A stretch of 6,070 bases of DNA from Deltaproteobacteria bacterium (GCA_016875515.1 VGRA01000177.1:1-6070), one strand, 5' to 3'. Positions 1 to 5,290 are shown, counted from the stretch's first letter. A program made the numbers and translations. Notes: generated from the letters alone by a model not told the origin.

Positions 1-1
1 G

Positions 2-70
2 GGCGGACGTCCACCCGCCATCCATGAAACCGGGGACGTCATCAAGCCTCGTGGCGAGGGTGGCCAATGA
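2..70 (+). CDS. C-terminal end of an unidentified gene (partial)
   Basis: An open frame enters from the window edge and reads 22 residues, ending in HETGDVIKPRGEGGQ, before a TGA at 68-70. The TGA overlaps the ATG of the excisionase-like gene at 67 (ATGA), the usual arrangement for coupled genes in one operon. The codons mostly end in G or C, as expected for coding DNA here. Too little is present to name a family. That it is a gene rests on the ATGA junction and the codon pattern; in integrated elements the neighbour of an excisionase gene is often a replication or regulatory gene, but that is context only. Confidence 0.45.
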   Translation, partial: GGRPPAIHETGDVIKPRGEGGQ

Positions 71-555
71 CTACCCCCGGCACCCTCATCCAATTTCCAA
101 AACTGGATGCTGCCCATCCGGGGCGTGGCGACGACGCACCACGCCCGAAGCCCCCGGCTTCCCCCTCCCTCGTCCGCGCGGACGAGGTGGCACGAGCACT
201 GGGCGTTCATCCCACCACCGTGGCACGCCGGGCTCGCTCCGGCATCATCCCCTCCGTCCGGGTGGGGCGCGCCCTCCGGTTTGACCTCGACGCCGTACGC
301 GAAGCCATCACTCGCAGCCCCCGCCCGCAGGGAGCCCACGATGAATCCGACCAGCGCGACAGCACCGGCAGCCCTGACCCGCGGACTCCGCGAGGTGGGG
401 GCCGGCCGGTGCCTCATCCTGGTGACGCGGGACGGGCAGAAGCTGACGCGCCGGGTTGCCGGGGGTCAGGCGTGCCCGCAACCTCTTCGAAGCCCCGTTC
501 AGCGTCCGCGTCAGCCGCCACCTGTCAGCCGCCACGCCGTACATTTCTGTCTTGA
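67..555 (+). CDS. Excisionase-like MerR-type helix-turn-helix DNA-binding protein
   Basis: The N-terminal 35 residues are Pro-rich. Residues about 36-81 then form a compact winged helix-turn-helix of the excisionase/MerR kind: RADEVARALGVHPTTVARR, then RSGIIPSVRVGRALRFD and a closing helix DLDAVREAI. Proteins with this fold (Xis, AlpA) bind DNA at attachment sites or promoters of integrated elements. The ATG at 67 is preceded by GAGGG at good spacing and overlaps the stop of the upstream gene. The ORF is 162 residues, but the part after about residue 85 is low-complexity (Arg, Pro, Gly, Ser), and the G/C third-position bias moves to another frame near 341. The real protein may be nearer 90 residues, with the tail produced by a frameshift: a one-base shift would end it at a TGA (342-344) overlapping an ATG at 341. 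No integrase gene is visible in the window. I am fairly sure of the HTH domain, not of the 3' end. Confidence 0.65.
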   Translation: MTTPGTLIQFPKLDAAHPGRGDDAPRPKPPASPSLVRADEVARALGVHPTTVARRARSGIIPSVRVGRALRFDLDAVREAITRSPRPQGAHDESDQRDSTGSPDPRTPRGGGRPVPHPGDAGRAEADAPGCRGSGVPATSSKPRSASASAATCQPPRRTFLS

Positions 556-640
556 CACCGCGGCCACCCGTCGGGAGCTCAACGTCTTCGGCGCTCTCTC
601 CCGCCCCGTTCTGTGGCAAAGACCTGTCAAGCGTGCTAGG
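341..640 (+). pseudogene. Possible decayed small gene after the excisionase-like gene
   Basis: An ATG at 341 has a GGGAG ribosome-binding-like sequence just upstream. Its frame shows strong G/C third positions to about 460, reading LREVGAGRCLILVTRDGQKL. The signal then moves to the +1 frame at about 462-545 (RNLFEAPFSVRVSRHLSAAT) and perhaps back at about 560-612 (AATRRELNVFGALSRPVLW). No single frame carries the coding signal throughout, which fits a gene broken by small insertions or deletions. I recognise no family. Alternatives are a genuine short protein encoded only from 341, or non-coding GC-rich DNA. This entry is an inference from codon bias and has low certainty. Confidence 0.25.
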
Positions 641-650
641 ACGCAGGGGC

Positions 651-881
651 ATGGACTCAAACTCTGGAAGCTCCGACAATCGGCCTCGCATTAACACCGA
701 CATCATTCCCGGCATCAGCCGGAGCCAGGCCTTCTTCCTCGCTGCGGCAGGATTGTCGTTTTTCTTGTCTGTCGGGCTCTACTTTTCGGGAGACCGGGAC
801 CGCGGCATGTACGTCGGCCTCTGGGTTCCTTCGATTCTCTCTTGTGGTGCTCTGCTCCTGGGGGGCCGGCGAGCATCATGA
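651..881 (+). CDS. Small two-helix membrane protein, unknown function
   Basis: The 76-residue product has a short polar N-terminus (about residues 1-25), a hydrophobic helix at about 27-45 (FFLAAAGLSFFLSVGLYF), a short charged loop SGDRDRG and a second helix at about 52-71 containing MYVGLWVPSILSCGALLL. With Arg-Arg at the C-terminus and both helices close together, it should be an inner-membrane hairpin. The ATG at 651 is chosen because it opens the part that looks like a protein, and AGGA lies nine bases before it; the frame is open further upstream to 456, but that part does not resemble a domain. The TGA overlaps the next start (ATGA at 878), so the two are likely co-translated. From memory, short proteins with a GLWVPSIL-type second helix occur in other proteobacteria, but I cannot name a family or function. 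Confidence 0.6.
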   Translation: MDSNSGSSDNRPRINTDIIPGISRSQAFFLAAAGLSFFLSVGLYFSGDRDRGMYVGLWVPSILSCGALLLGGRRAS

Positions 882-985
882 ATGACAACACGCTGCTGCT
901 TCTTGGCTGTTTCGTAAGCTTCATTGCTGCCAGCGGAATCTACGTCTACGTGCGTGAATCCTTCCTTGCGGCGAAGGTCAAGTAA
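878..985 (+). CDS. 35-residue single-helix membrane protein, coupled to the upstream gene
   Basis: The ATG at 878 overlaps the TGA of the preceding gene by ATGA. The frame reads MNDNTLLLLGCFVSFIAASG, then IYVYVRESFLAAKVK and TAA. Residues about 6-25 form one transmembrane helix followed by a basic, amphipathic C-terminal tail. It is too short for most gene finders. Support comes from the exact stop-start overlap, the clear hydrophobic segment with a charged tail, and the pairing with another small membrane protein. By the positive-inside rule the Lys/Arg tail should face the cytoplasm. The most natural inference is that the two products form a small membrane complex, but their role is unknown. 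A chance short frame cannot be ruled out without homologues. Confidence 0.5.
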   Translation: MNDNTLLLLGCFVSFIAASGIYVYVRESFLAAKVK

Positions 986-1117
986 ACCACGGACCTTGAC
1001 GTTGAGGCGCCGTTCAGTGTCTCAACAAGATGGTCAGGTTTGCCCGTGCACCGCCCCTCGTGCGAGCCTTCGCAGCGCTCACGCTTCAACTCATCTTGCC
1101 CTAAGCCATCCCCTCAT
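986..1117. other. Gene-free gap between membrane-gene pair and transposase remnant
   Basis: No convincing coding frame is visible on either strand. It probably holds the 3' untranslated region of the small membrane genes and the outer end of the old IS4-like element whose transposase stops at 1118. A weak six-base inverted repeat (GTTGAG at 1001, CTCAAC at 1021) has no T-tract. I could not locate the terminal repeat of the IS4-like element because its other end is not in the window. Confidence 0.4.
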
Positions 1118-1293
1118 TCACAGGACGGCATAGACGTCTCGGAAGAAGGGTTGGGCACGGACGAGTTCGCCGAAGTGCTGCAGGAGGGGCTCGAGCCGGT
1201 GCTGCTTCATCATCGGCAGAGCGCCGTAGAAATAGACGCCCTGGTTGAAGAGCGAGTGGGTCCTTCGCTTCACCGTGTTCACGCGGAGCGTCT
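1118..1293 (-). pseudogene. C-terminal remnant of an IS4-like transposase
   Basis: The minus strand encodes about 57 residues that look like a transposase C-terminus: TLRVNTVKRRTHSLFNQG, then VYFYGALPMMKQHRLEPLLQ, then HFGELVRAQPFFRDVYAVL and TGA. The pattern of a basic Lys-Arg-Arg segment, a SLFxQG motif, an aromatic helix and a final RxxPxxR segment matches the end of IS4-type DDE transposases as I remember them. The frame stays open into the IS21 end (to 1375), but that part is IS21 terminal DNA read by chance. The catalytic DDE region is missing, and it is not found on the other side of the IS21 element at 4647 onward. It cannot be an active enzyme. The family call is from memory and moderately sure; that it is a truncated gene is more certain. 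Confidence 0.6.
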
Positions 1294-1335
1294 TGTCTGG
1301 AGACGATCTCCGGAAAGCGCGGCGAATCGATCGCG
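1294..1335 (+). repeat. Left terminal inverted repeat of the IS21 element (istB side)
   Basis: It begins TGTCTGGAGACGATC, continues TCCGGAA to 1315, and has an inner CGATCGCG block at 1328-1335. The outer 22 bases pair with the right end with two substitutions and one single-base gap. CGATCGCG is followed after five bases by CGCGATCG (1341-1348), an eight-base inverted repeat of its own. Such sub-terminal repeats are the expected binding sites of IstA. Confidence 0.8.
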
Positions 1336-1368
1336 GTAGGCGCGATCGTTTGAGGCGTGAGACGACAA

Positions 1369-1400
1369 GGCCCACAGCCGCGGAGCGCGGGCTGTGGGCC
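1369..1400 (-). terminator. Hairpin downstream of istB, possible terminator
   Basis: A perfect 11-base inverted repeat (GGCCCACAGCC and GGCTGTGGGCC) encloses a 10-base loop and starts 26 bases after the istB stop. On the minus strand the stem is followed by TTGTCGTCT, which is only moderately T-rich, so it is at best a weak intrinsic terminator. It could also stabilise the 3' end of the mRNA or block read-through from outside into the IS. Confidence 0.45.
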
Positions 1401-1426
1401 GGAGTTGCGAGCGCGTGAGCGCGGGT

Positions 1427-2215
1427 TCAGGACGGTGAGGATTCCACCTCCTGGTCCGAGCGGCGGGACTTGCCGGTGATGCGGACGAGGAGTCCCTTGT
1501 GGACGAGCCGGTCCGCGATGGCGGAGGCGGCGGCGCTGTTGTGAAACAGCTTGCCCCACTCCTTGAAGGGCAGGTTCGTGGTGACGATGGTGGAGGCCCG
1601 TTGGTAGCGGCGGTTGAAGACCTGGTACAGCAGGTCCGCGCCGCGGGCGTCGAAGCTGAGGTAGCCGAGCTCGTCGATGAGGAGGAGGTCCGGCGCAGCC
1701 CAGGCCGTCAGGCGACGGTGGAGGGTATTCTTCGCCTGCCCGGCCACGAGGTCATTGACGAGGTCCGCGGCGACGACGAAGCGGACGCGGTAGCCGCGGA
1801 GGCAGGCCAGCTGGCCGATGGCGTTGGCGAGGTGCGTCTTGCCGACGCCGCTCGGGCCGATGAAGACGACGTTGGACTTCTCCCGCACGAAGTCCAGCGT
1901 GGCGGCGCGGGAGACGAGTTCCCGGTCGATGCTCTTCGGGTAGTTGAAGTCGTACCCGTCCAGCGTGGTGAGGGGGAAGATGGCGGCCCGGCGGAGGGCG
2001 GACCGGGCGCGCGCCTCGGACAAGACGCGCAACTGCTCGCGCATCAAGTCGTTGAGGAGCGAGACGGGCGAGGCGTTGCGGGCGATGGCCTTGCCGCTCG
2101 CGGTGTCGAGTTGGGACGCGGCGAAGTCGAGGCCGAGCGCGCGCAGCACCTCCTCGAGGGAGAGGGTGGACAAGTCACTGGGCAGCGTCAGCAGGGGGCT
2201 TGGGGATGAGGGCAT
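1427..2215 (-). CDS. istB: IstB, AAA+ ATPase helper of IS21 transposition
   Basis: IstB is the ATP-dependent partner of the IS21 transposase; it multimerises on target DNA and delivers it to the IstA-bound transposon ends. The 262-residue product has the family's usual length. A helical N-terminal domain spans about residues 16-75. The AAA+ core has Walker A GPSGVGKTHLA at about 120-130, Walker B LLLIDELGYL at about 177-186, a sensor-1 type VTTNLPFKEW at about 211-220 and a C-terminal ASAIADRLVHKG segment with a conserved Arg. The ATG at 2215 is chosen over the longer open frame because GGAG lies seven bases upstream and the sequence before it belongs to istA in another frame. It overlaps the istA 3' end by 41 bases, so translation is probably coupled. 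No disruption is visible, and a hairpin follows the stop. Confidence 0.93.
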   Translation of the reverse strand: MPSSPSPLLTLPSDLSTLSLEEVLRALGLDFAASQLDTASGKAIARNASPVSLLNDLMREQLRVLSEARARSALRRAAIFPLTTLDGYDFNYPKSIDRELVSRAATLDFVREKSNVVFIGPSGVGKTHLANAIGQLACLRGYRVRFVVAADLVNDLVAGQAKNTLHRRLTAWAAPDLLLIDELGYLSFDARGADLLYQVFNRRYQRASTIVTTNLPFKEWGKLFHNSAAASAIADRLVHKGLLVRITGKSRRSDQEVESSPS

Positions 2216-3668
2216 CGTAGGACTCCAGGTCATGGGGTTGGACTTCGAGTGCGTCAGCAGCGGGGTTGCCGGTGAGGATGGGCTCCGGGGGCTCTGCGAG
2301 GCCGGAGGTGAAGCGGTGCTGGTCGACGAGGGCGCGGACGTAGCGGGCGCCGAGGGTGCGCTGCGCCAGCGCGAGGGCCATGGCGCGGAGGACGTCGGCC
2401 TCGCCGTACAAGTCCAGGAGGCGGTTGAGTTTCCGCAGTTCGTGGTCGATGCGGATGCGCCGGCGAGCGGCCTCCTGGACGTAGAGGTGTGCCTCGGGGC
2501 CGAGGTGGAGGATGCGCTCCCGCAGCTTGGAGGCGCGCGCACCCTGCTTGCGCTCGAGGAGGCGCGCGAGGTGCTCGGGCGCCTCGATGGCGCGGTGGCG
2601 GCCCCAGCAGCGGGCGTGCTGGGCCACCTCCGTACCCTCGTGGAAGACGCGGACGGTGGTGTCGTCGGCGCGCAGGTGCACCGTCTTGCCCGTCCACTCG
2701 GGCGGCACGGAGTAGGTGTTGGAGTCCAGCCGGACGCGGGCCTCCTTGGAGACGACGCAGGGCAGCACCAAGTCCGTGTCAAAGGGGCGCGCGGGCAGCG
2801 GGTGCAGCCGTGGCCTCTCGACGAGAAGCAAGTCCGCGGGACGCTGCCGGGTACTGGCGTGCAGGCGCACGTTGGCGGTGCCGTCGAGCCAGGCGGCGGC
2901 CTGGGCGCGCAAGTCCTCCAGCGAGGAGAAGCTGCGGCCGTAGAAGAAGCTGCTGCGGACGTACTTGATGGCGGACTCGACGCGCCCCTTGGCCTCCGGG
3001 TAGCGCACCGGGGCGGCCGTGGGCTCGAAGAGGTAGTGGCCGGCGAAGGCGAGGAAGCGCGGGTTGAATTGCACCACGCTGCCCACGTGGTGCAGCACCA
3101 CGGACTTGAGGTTGTCGTACAGGCACCGCCTCGGGACGCCGCCGAAGTACTCGAGGGCCCGCCGGTGCATGGCCAGGAATGTCTCCATGCGTTGGTCCAG
3201 CGAGAAGTCGATGTAGAGGGCCCGCGAGTGGGACAGCACCATGGCGAAGCAGGACAGGGGCCGCTGGTGGCTGCCGACTCGCAGGTGGCCGAAGGAGCCC
3301 CAGTCCACCTGCGCCTGCTCGCCGGGCTCGAAGTCGATGCGGAGGTACGTCTTGCGCGGGCGGGGCGTCCGCACCCTGGCGACGTAGCGGCGCAGCACGG
3401 CGATGCCGCCGGTGTAGCCCCGGCCCTTCAACTCCTCGAGGAGGCGCACCGCGGACAGCTCCGGCGCCTCGGTGAGGCGCTCCACGACGAAGCCCTTGTG
3501 CCCGTCCAGGACGCTGCCCGTCGTCACCTCGCCGGGGGCCGGGCCCCCCTCGAGGGCACGGCGGACGGTGGAGTGGTGCACGCCGAAGCGCCGGGCCACT
3601 GTCTCGATGCGCCAGTGCAGCCGCAGCACCAGCCGTCGCATCTCCGCGCGCAATTCTGGCGAAATCAT
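2175..3668 (-). CDS. istA: IstA, DDE transposase of the IS21 element
   Basis: IstA cuts and joins the transposon ends. The 497-residue product (counted from the ATG at 3668) matches the usual size of about 500. In order there is an N-terminal helix-turn-helix at about 18-39 (RIETVARRFGVHHSTVRRAL), an Arg-rich linker, then an RNase H-like catalytic core. The catalytic acidic residues are Asp122 in QVDWGSF, Asp185 in CLYDNLKS and Glu231 in KGRVESAIKYV. The C-terminal part contains the RLDSNTYSVPPEW beta-rich segment typical of IstA. The frame is open 35 residues further upstream, but that stretch is the shadow of the preceding gene. ATG 3668 forms an ATGA overlap with that gene's stop, and GGGG lies five bases before it. 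The gene overlaps istB by 41 bases. It appears intact with all three catalytic residues. Confidence 0.94.
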   Translation of the reverse strand: MISPELRAEMRRLVLRLHWRIETVARRFGVHHSTVRRALEGGPAPGEVTTGSVLDGHKGFVVERLTEAPELSAVRLLEELKGRGYTGGIAVLRRYVARVRTPRPRKTYLRIDFEPGEQAQVDWGSFGHLRVGSHQRPLSCFAMVLSHSRALYIDFSLDQRMETFLAMHRRALEYFGGVPRRCLYDNLKSVVLHHVGSVVQFNPRFLAFAGHYLFEPTAAPVRYPEAKGRVESAIKYVRSSFFYGRSFSSLEDLRAQAAAWLDGTANVRLHASTRQRPADLLLVERPRLHPLPARPFDTDLVLPCVVSKEARVRLDSNTYSVPPEWTGKTVHLRADDTTVRVFHEGTEVAQHARCWGRHRAIEAPEHLARLLERKQGARASKLRERILHLGPEAHLYVQEAARRRIRIDHELRKLNRLLDLYGEADVLRAMALALAQRTLGARYVRALVDQHRFTSGLAEPPEPILTGNPAADALEVQPHDLESYDALIPKPPADAAQ

Positions 3669-4051
3669 CGCTGCCCCGTGAAGGTGCGCACCAGCAGCTG
3701 GCTGGCACGGCCGAAGCCCTCCTCCAACTCCCTGTTGCGCCGCTGCAGGGGCGCCGGCGCCGGGCTGCTCCACTCCACGTGGATGGAGGGGTGCTGTTCC
3801 GCCTCACCCATCAGCCTCGCCCAGCACTCCGGGTGCTTTGAGACGCCCTCGGCGTCCGCATCCAGCACAGCGTAGAGGGGCATGCCCTGCCAGGCGGACA
3901 GCGACTCCAGCAGCATCGCCAGCGCCCCGGGGTGTGCCGGCGTCGCCGACAGGCGTGCCTTCAGCAGCGTCCCATCGCTTGAGTGCGAGAGGAGAAGTTT
4001 GGTGCAGGAGAGCTCCGGCTCCAGCGCGAGCCACAGCGGCAGCGACGACAT
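3665..4051 (-). CDS. Small IS21-associated protein, unknown function (ORF2)
   Basis: The 128-residue product begins MSSLPLWLALEPELSCTKLL and continues with LSHSSDGTLLKARLSATPAHPGALAMLLESLSAWQG. The alternation of short strands with a PxHPxALxxLLExLxxWxG helix, then LYAVLDADAEG, suggests a small alpha/beta fold, possibly RNase H- or actin-like; that fold call is inference. I recall similar proteins encoded just before transposase genes in other high-GC bacteria, but know of no described function. The ATG at 4051 has GAGGTG nine bases upstream. The TGA overlaps the istA start (ATGA at 3668), which strongly suggests co-translation with istA and a role in or control of transposition. No transmembrane segment or signal peptide is visible. 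Confidence 0.75.
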   Translation of the reverse strand: MSSLPLWLALEPELSCTKLLLSHSSDGTLLKARLSATPAHPGALAMLLESLSAWQGMPLYAVLDADAEGVSKHPECWARLMGEAEQHPSIHVEWSSPAPAPLQRRNRELEEGFGRASQLLVRTFTGQR

Positions 4052-4382
4052 ACATGGACACCTCGACGCGGCGGCGTCCCTGCACCGGGGAATCCGGCGG
4101 GCGGTCCGCGACGGGCAGGACAGGTATGCCCACCGGCGTCGGCGTTGAACCTTGTTGCGTGACTATTTGCCGCCGGCGGGCCCGGCACTCGGACTGACGG
4201 AAGGCAGCGTCCCGCCGGGCCTCGCGGCTGTCCCGGTACCGCCGGCCGCCCCGACGCCACTGCGCACGACGCGCCTCGTGCCGACAGTCCAGCGAGCAGT
4301 ACCGGTGGCCCCTGTCGCAGGAGCGGCACAGGTGGAAGTCCCTGCCACACTGCCCGCACCGTCGAACCCGAAGCTCGTCCAC
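3804..4382 (-). CDS. Cys-rich zinc-finger-like protein of the IS21 element (ORF1)
   Basis: The first 35 residues carry paired cysteines: CGQC at 9-12, CRSC at 19-22, then CSLDC at 29-33, with His17 and His27 between. This spacing suggests one or two structural zinc sites. A strongly basic stretch follows (about 35-72, ARRAQWRRGGRRYRDSREAR), then RQIVTQQGS at about 71-79. I recall a family of short transposon-associated proteins with the same order: Cys pairs, CDRGxRYCS, a basic region and a VTxQGS ending. Nucleic-acid binding is a reasonable inference. The start is a GTG at 4382 with no in-frame ATG before a stop upstream, so the start is uncertain. The frame runs 248 bases into ORF2 out of frame. 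The part after about residue 110 (AAAVARAGAGALLHQTS onward) looks like a shadow of ORF2, so the gene may have lost its original stop by frameshift. Confidence 0.6.
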   Translation of the reverse strand: MDELRVRRCGQCGRDFHLCRSCDRGHRYCSLDCRHEARRAQWRRGGRRYRDSREARRDAAFRQSECRARRRQIVTQQGSTPTPVGIPVLPVADRPPDSPVQGRRRVEVSMYVVAAAVARAGAGALLHQTSPLALKRWDAAEGTPVGDAGTPRGAGDAAGVAVRLAGHAPLRCAGCGRRGRLKAPGVLGEADG

Positions 4383-4604
4383 CCGTCGGACGGGCAGAGT
4401 GTTTCGTGACGACGGGGCCCTCCTGGGCCATCATGGCGCCCGAGACAGGGCACCACCCGCCTGGCCGACGCTGTTGCCGCAGCGTCGGCCTGTCTCACTC
4501 TCCCGACTCGGGGAGCCTCCCGGAATCGCCACACCGCGCCAGTTTCACGCCGACAGCGATCTCCGCCCACAGCCGCTCACGACCCCGCGCTTCCCCGCGC
4601 TCGA
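4383..4604 (-). other. Leader region of the IS21 element
   Basis: Between the right terminal repeat and ORF1 I find no convincing gene on either strand. The longer frames here have no domain-like sequence. The promoter for the IS genes should lie here, reading toward lower coordinates, but I cannot pick out a clear -35/-10 pair in such GC-rich sequence. AGGAGG on the minus strand near 4420 has no well-placed start after it. The main structure is the hairpin at 4442-4496. Confidence 0.45.
4442..4496. promoter_or_regulatory. Strong nested hairpin in the IS21 leader
   Basis: A perfect 11-base stem, GGCCGACGCTG (4463-4473) with CAGCGTCGGCC (4480-4490), encloses a six-base loop TTGCCG. Around it GAGACAGG (4442-4449) can pair with CCTGTCTC (4489-4496), sharing two bases with the inner stem, so two alternative pairings compete. 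It lies between the right IS end and the first IS gene, where a structure could limit read-through transcription into the transposase genes or act as an attenuator. There is no T-tract on the transcribed strand, so it is not a classical terminator. It may instead be a protein-binding dyad. Confidence 0.5.
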
Positions 4605-4646
4605 CGCGATCGCTTTCCCGCGGTTCCGGAGGATCGTTTCCAGTCA
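4605..4646 (-). repeat. Right terminal inverted repeat of the IS21 element (leader side)
   Basis: Read inward on the minus strand it begins TGACTGGAAACGATC, then CTCCGGAA to 4624, with the inner CGATCGCG block at 4605-4612. The inner block lies at the same 34-base offset as in the left end, which supports this exact boundary. In the plus direction the element ends in CA, as expected for this family. Confidence 0.8.
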
Positions 4647-4697
4647 TTCGTCCCGTACGCCCGCCCGTTTCTTCACTGGGCTGTCGGCCGGTATCAG

Positions 4698-4973
4698 GTG
4701 GCATGGCTCAAACCCGGCGCGCTGCGGGACGCGTTCCGCCTCTCCTCCGCGCTTGGACTGCCCGACGACGCGGTTGCAGTCGCCGGCTACCGGATGCACC
4801 GCCACGAGGCCATGGTCCGGCTACGGGTTCCCTGGGCGTGGGTGGACACCGCATTGGCCCCAGAGGAAATGGCGTGGGTCAGGGAGCACGCCCCGGAGCG
4901 GTTCATCCCGGTGGACTCAGGTGCGGGGGTTACGCCGGCGCACCGAGCTGCGGTCTTGGCCGTCCTCGGCTGA
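4698..4973 (+). CDS. Hypothetical protein, probably 5'-truncated by the IS21 element
   Basis: From the GTG at 4698 the frame gives 91 residues with coding-like codons and a mixed composition (GYRMHRHEAMVRLRVPWAWV, then DTALAPEEMAWVREHAPERF). I recognise no domain; no membrane helix or signal peptide is visible. No good ribosome-binding sequence precedes the GTG. The same frame is open and protein-like back to the IS boundary at 4647, reading FVPYARPFLHWAVGRYQ, so the original gene probably began upstream and was cut there. The matching 5' part is not found at the left IS flank. The 3' end overlaps the convergent XRE gene by 57 bases. It is either a remnant or a shortened gene that starts at the GTG. 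Confidence 0.5.
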   Translation: MAWLKPGALRDAFRLSSALGLPDDAVAVAGYRMHRHEAMVRLRVPWAWVDTALAPEEMAWVREHAPERFIPVDSGAGVTPAHRAAVLAVLG

Positions 4974-5255
4974 CTCGGTGAGGAGATCTGTCACAGGAAC
5001 TCCGTAGGCGAGGGCGCAGGACACCAGGACCGCCAGTGTGGGGTTCACGTCCTTTCCGCTCTCTAGCCGCGAGAGATGGACGGCGTGCACGTGGACGTGC
5101 TCGGCAGCCAGTTCCAGCGTCCACCCCTTCTTCTTCCGCGCCGCGCGTAGCCGTCCTCCGAGCATCTTGGCCTGCTGCCGAAGCTCAGCCCGAACGGCGG
5201 AGGATTGGAGGACCTCCGAAGGACCGTGACGGTGGCGCGAGCGGGATGCGGGCAC
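4917..5255 (-). CDS. XRE-family helix-turn-helix transcriptional regulator
   Basis: The 112-residue product has an HTH_3/Cro-C1-type domain at about residues 33-92: GGRLRAARKKKGWTLELAAE, then the recognition region VHVHAVHLSRLESGKDVNPT and the closing helices LAVLVSCALAYGVPVTDLL. Such proteins are small DNA-binding repressors or activators. The start taken is a GTG at 5255; an ATG at 5165, just before the domain, is the alternative, and neither has a strong ribosome-binding site. GGCAC-N5-GTGCC (5251-5265) places the GTG within a small potential hairpin. The gene is divergent from the EcsC-family operon, with about 90 bases between them containing a palindrome, so regulation of that operon and of itself is the natural inference. 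The C-terminus (SSVRRRNPRT) overlaps the convergent gene. Confidence 0.8.
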   Translation of the reverse strand: MPASRSRHRHGPSEVLQSSAVRAELRQQAKMLGGRLRAARKKKGWTLELAAEHVHVHAVHLSRLESGKDVNPTLAVLVSCALAYGVPVTDLLTESAEDGQDRSSVRRRNPRT

Positions 5256-5290
5256 AAGACGTGCCTAGGTGTCCGCCGTCGCACCTTGAA

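Larger units (their letters stand above)
1294..4646 (-). mobile_element. IS21-family insertion sequence with two extra small genes
   Basis: The element carries istA and istB plus two small upstream ORFs, all on the minus strand. The ends were found by comparing the plus strand from 1294 with the reverse complement from 4646. Both begin TG, then share CTGGA, ACGATC and TCCGGAA, with two mismatches and one gap over 22-23 bases. A further shared block, CGATCGCG, starts exactly 34 bases inside each end. Ends beginning TG and several sub-terminal repeats are usual in IS21. Its size (3353 bp) is above the usual 2-2.5 kb, which the two extra ORFs and long leader explain. All frames look intact, so it may be active. 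No target duplication is visible: the left flank ends GAGCGTCT and the right flank begins TTCGTCCC. Confidence 0.85.

Noticed and set aside
552..580. TTGACA at 552-557 as a -35 box for the small membrane genes.
   Set aside because: No acceptable -10 sequence lies at 16-18 bases; a six-base match alone is not enough.
1001..1026. GTTGAG/CTCAAC inverted repeat as a terminator.
   Set aside because: The stem is only six bases with a 14-base loop and no T-run after it.
1294..1375. Extension of the IS4-like remnant upstream to 1375.
   Set aside because: This part is the IS21 terminal repeat and sub-terminal region read by chance in frame.
2216..2782. N-terminal extension of istB to 2782.
   Set aside because: The extension is low-complexity Ser/Pro/Thr/Arg sequence read out of frame through istA; the ATG at 2215 has a good GGAG and gives the normal family length.
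3669..3773. N-terminal extension of istA by 35 residues.
   Set aside because: It lies within ORF2 in another frame and has no domain character; the ATG at 3668 makes an ATGA junction.
1944..3875. A 643-residue open frame on the plus strand opposite istA and istB.
   Set aside because: It is the complement of two clear genes in GC-rich DNA, which often leaves long open antisense frames; its Gly/Ala/Val/Glu-rich sequence shows no domain.
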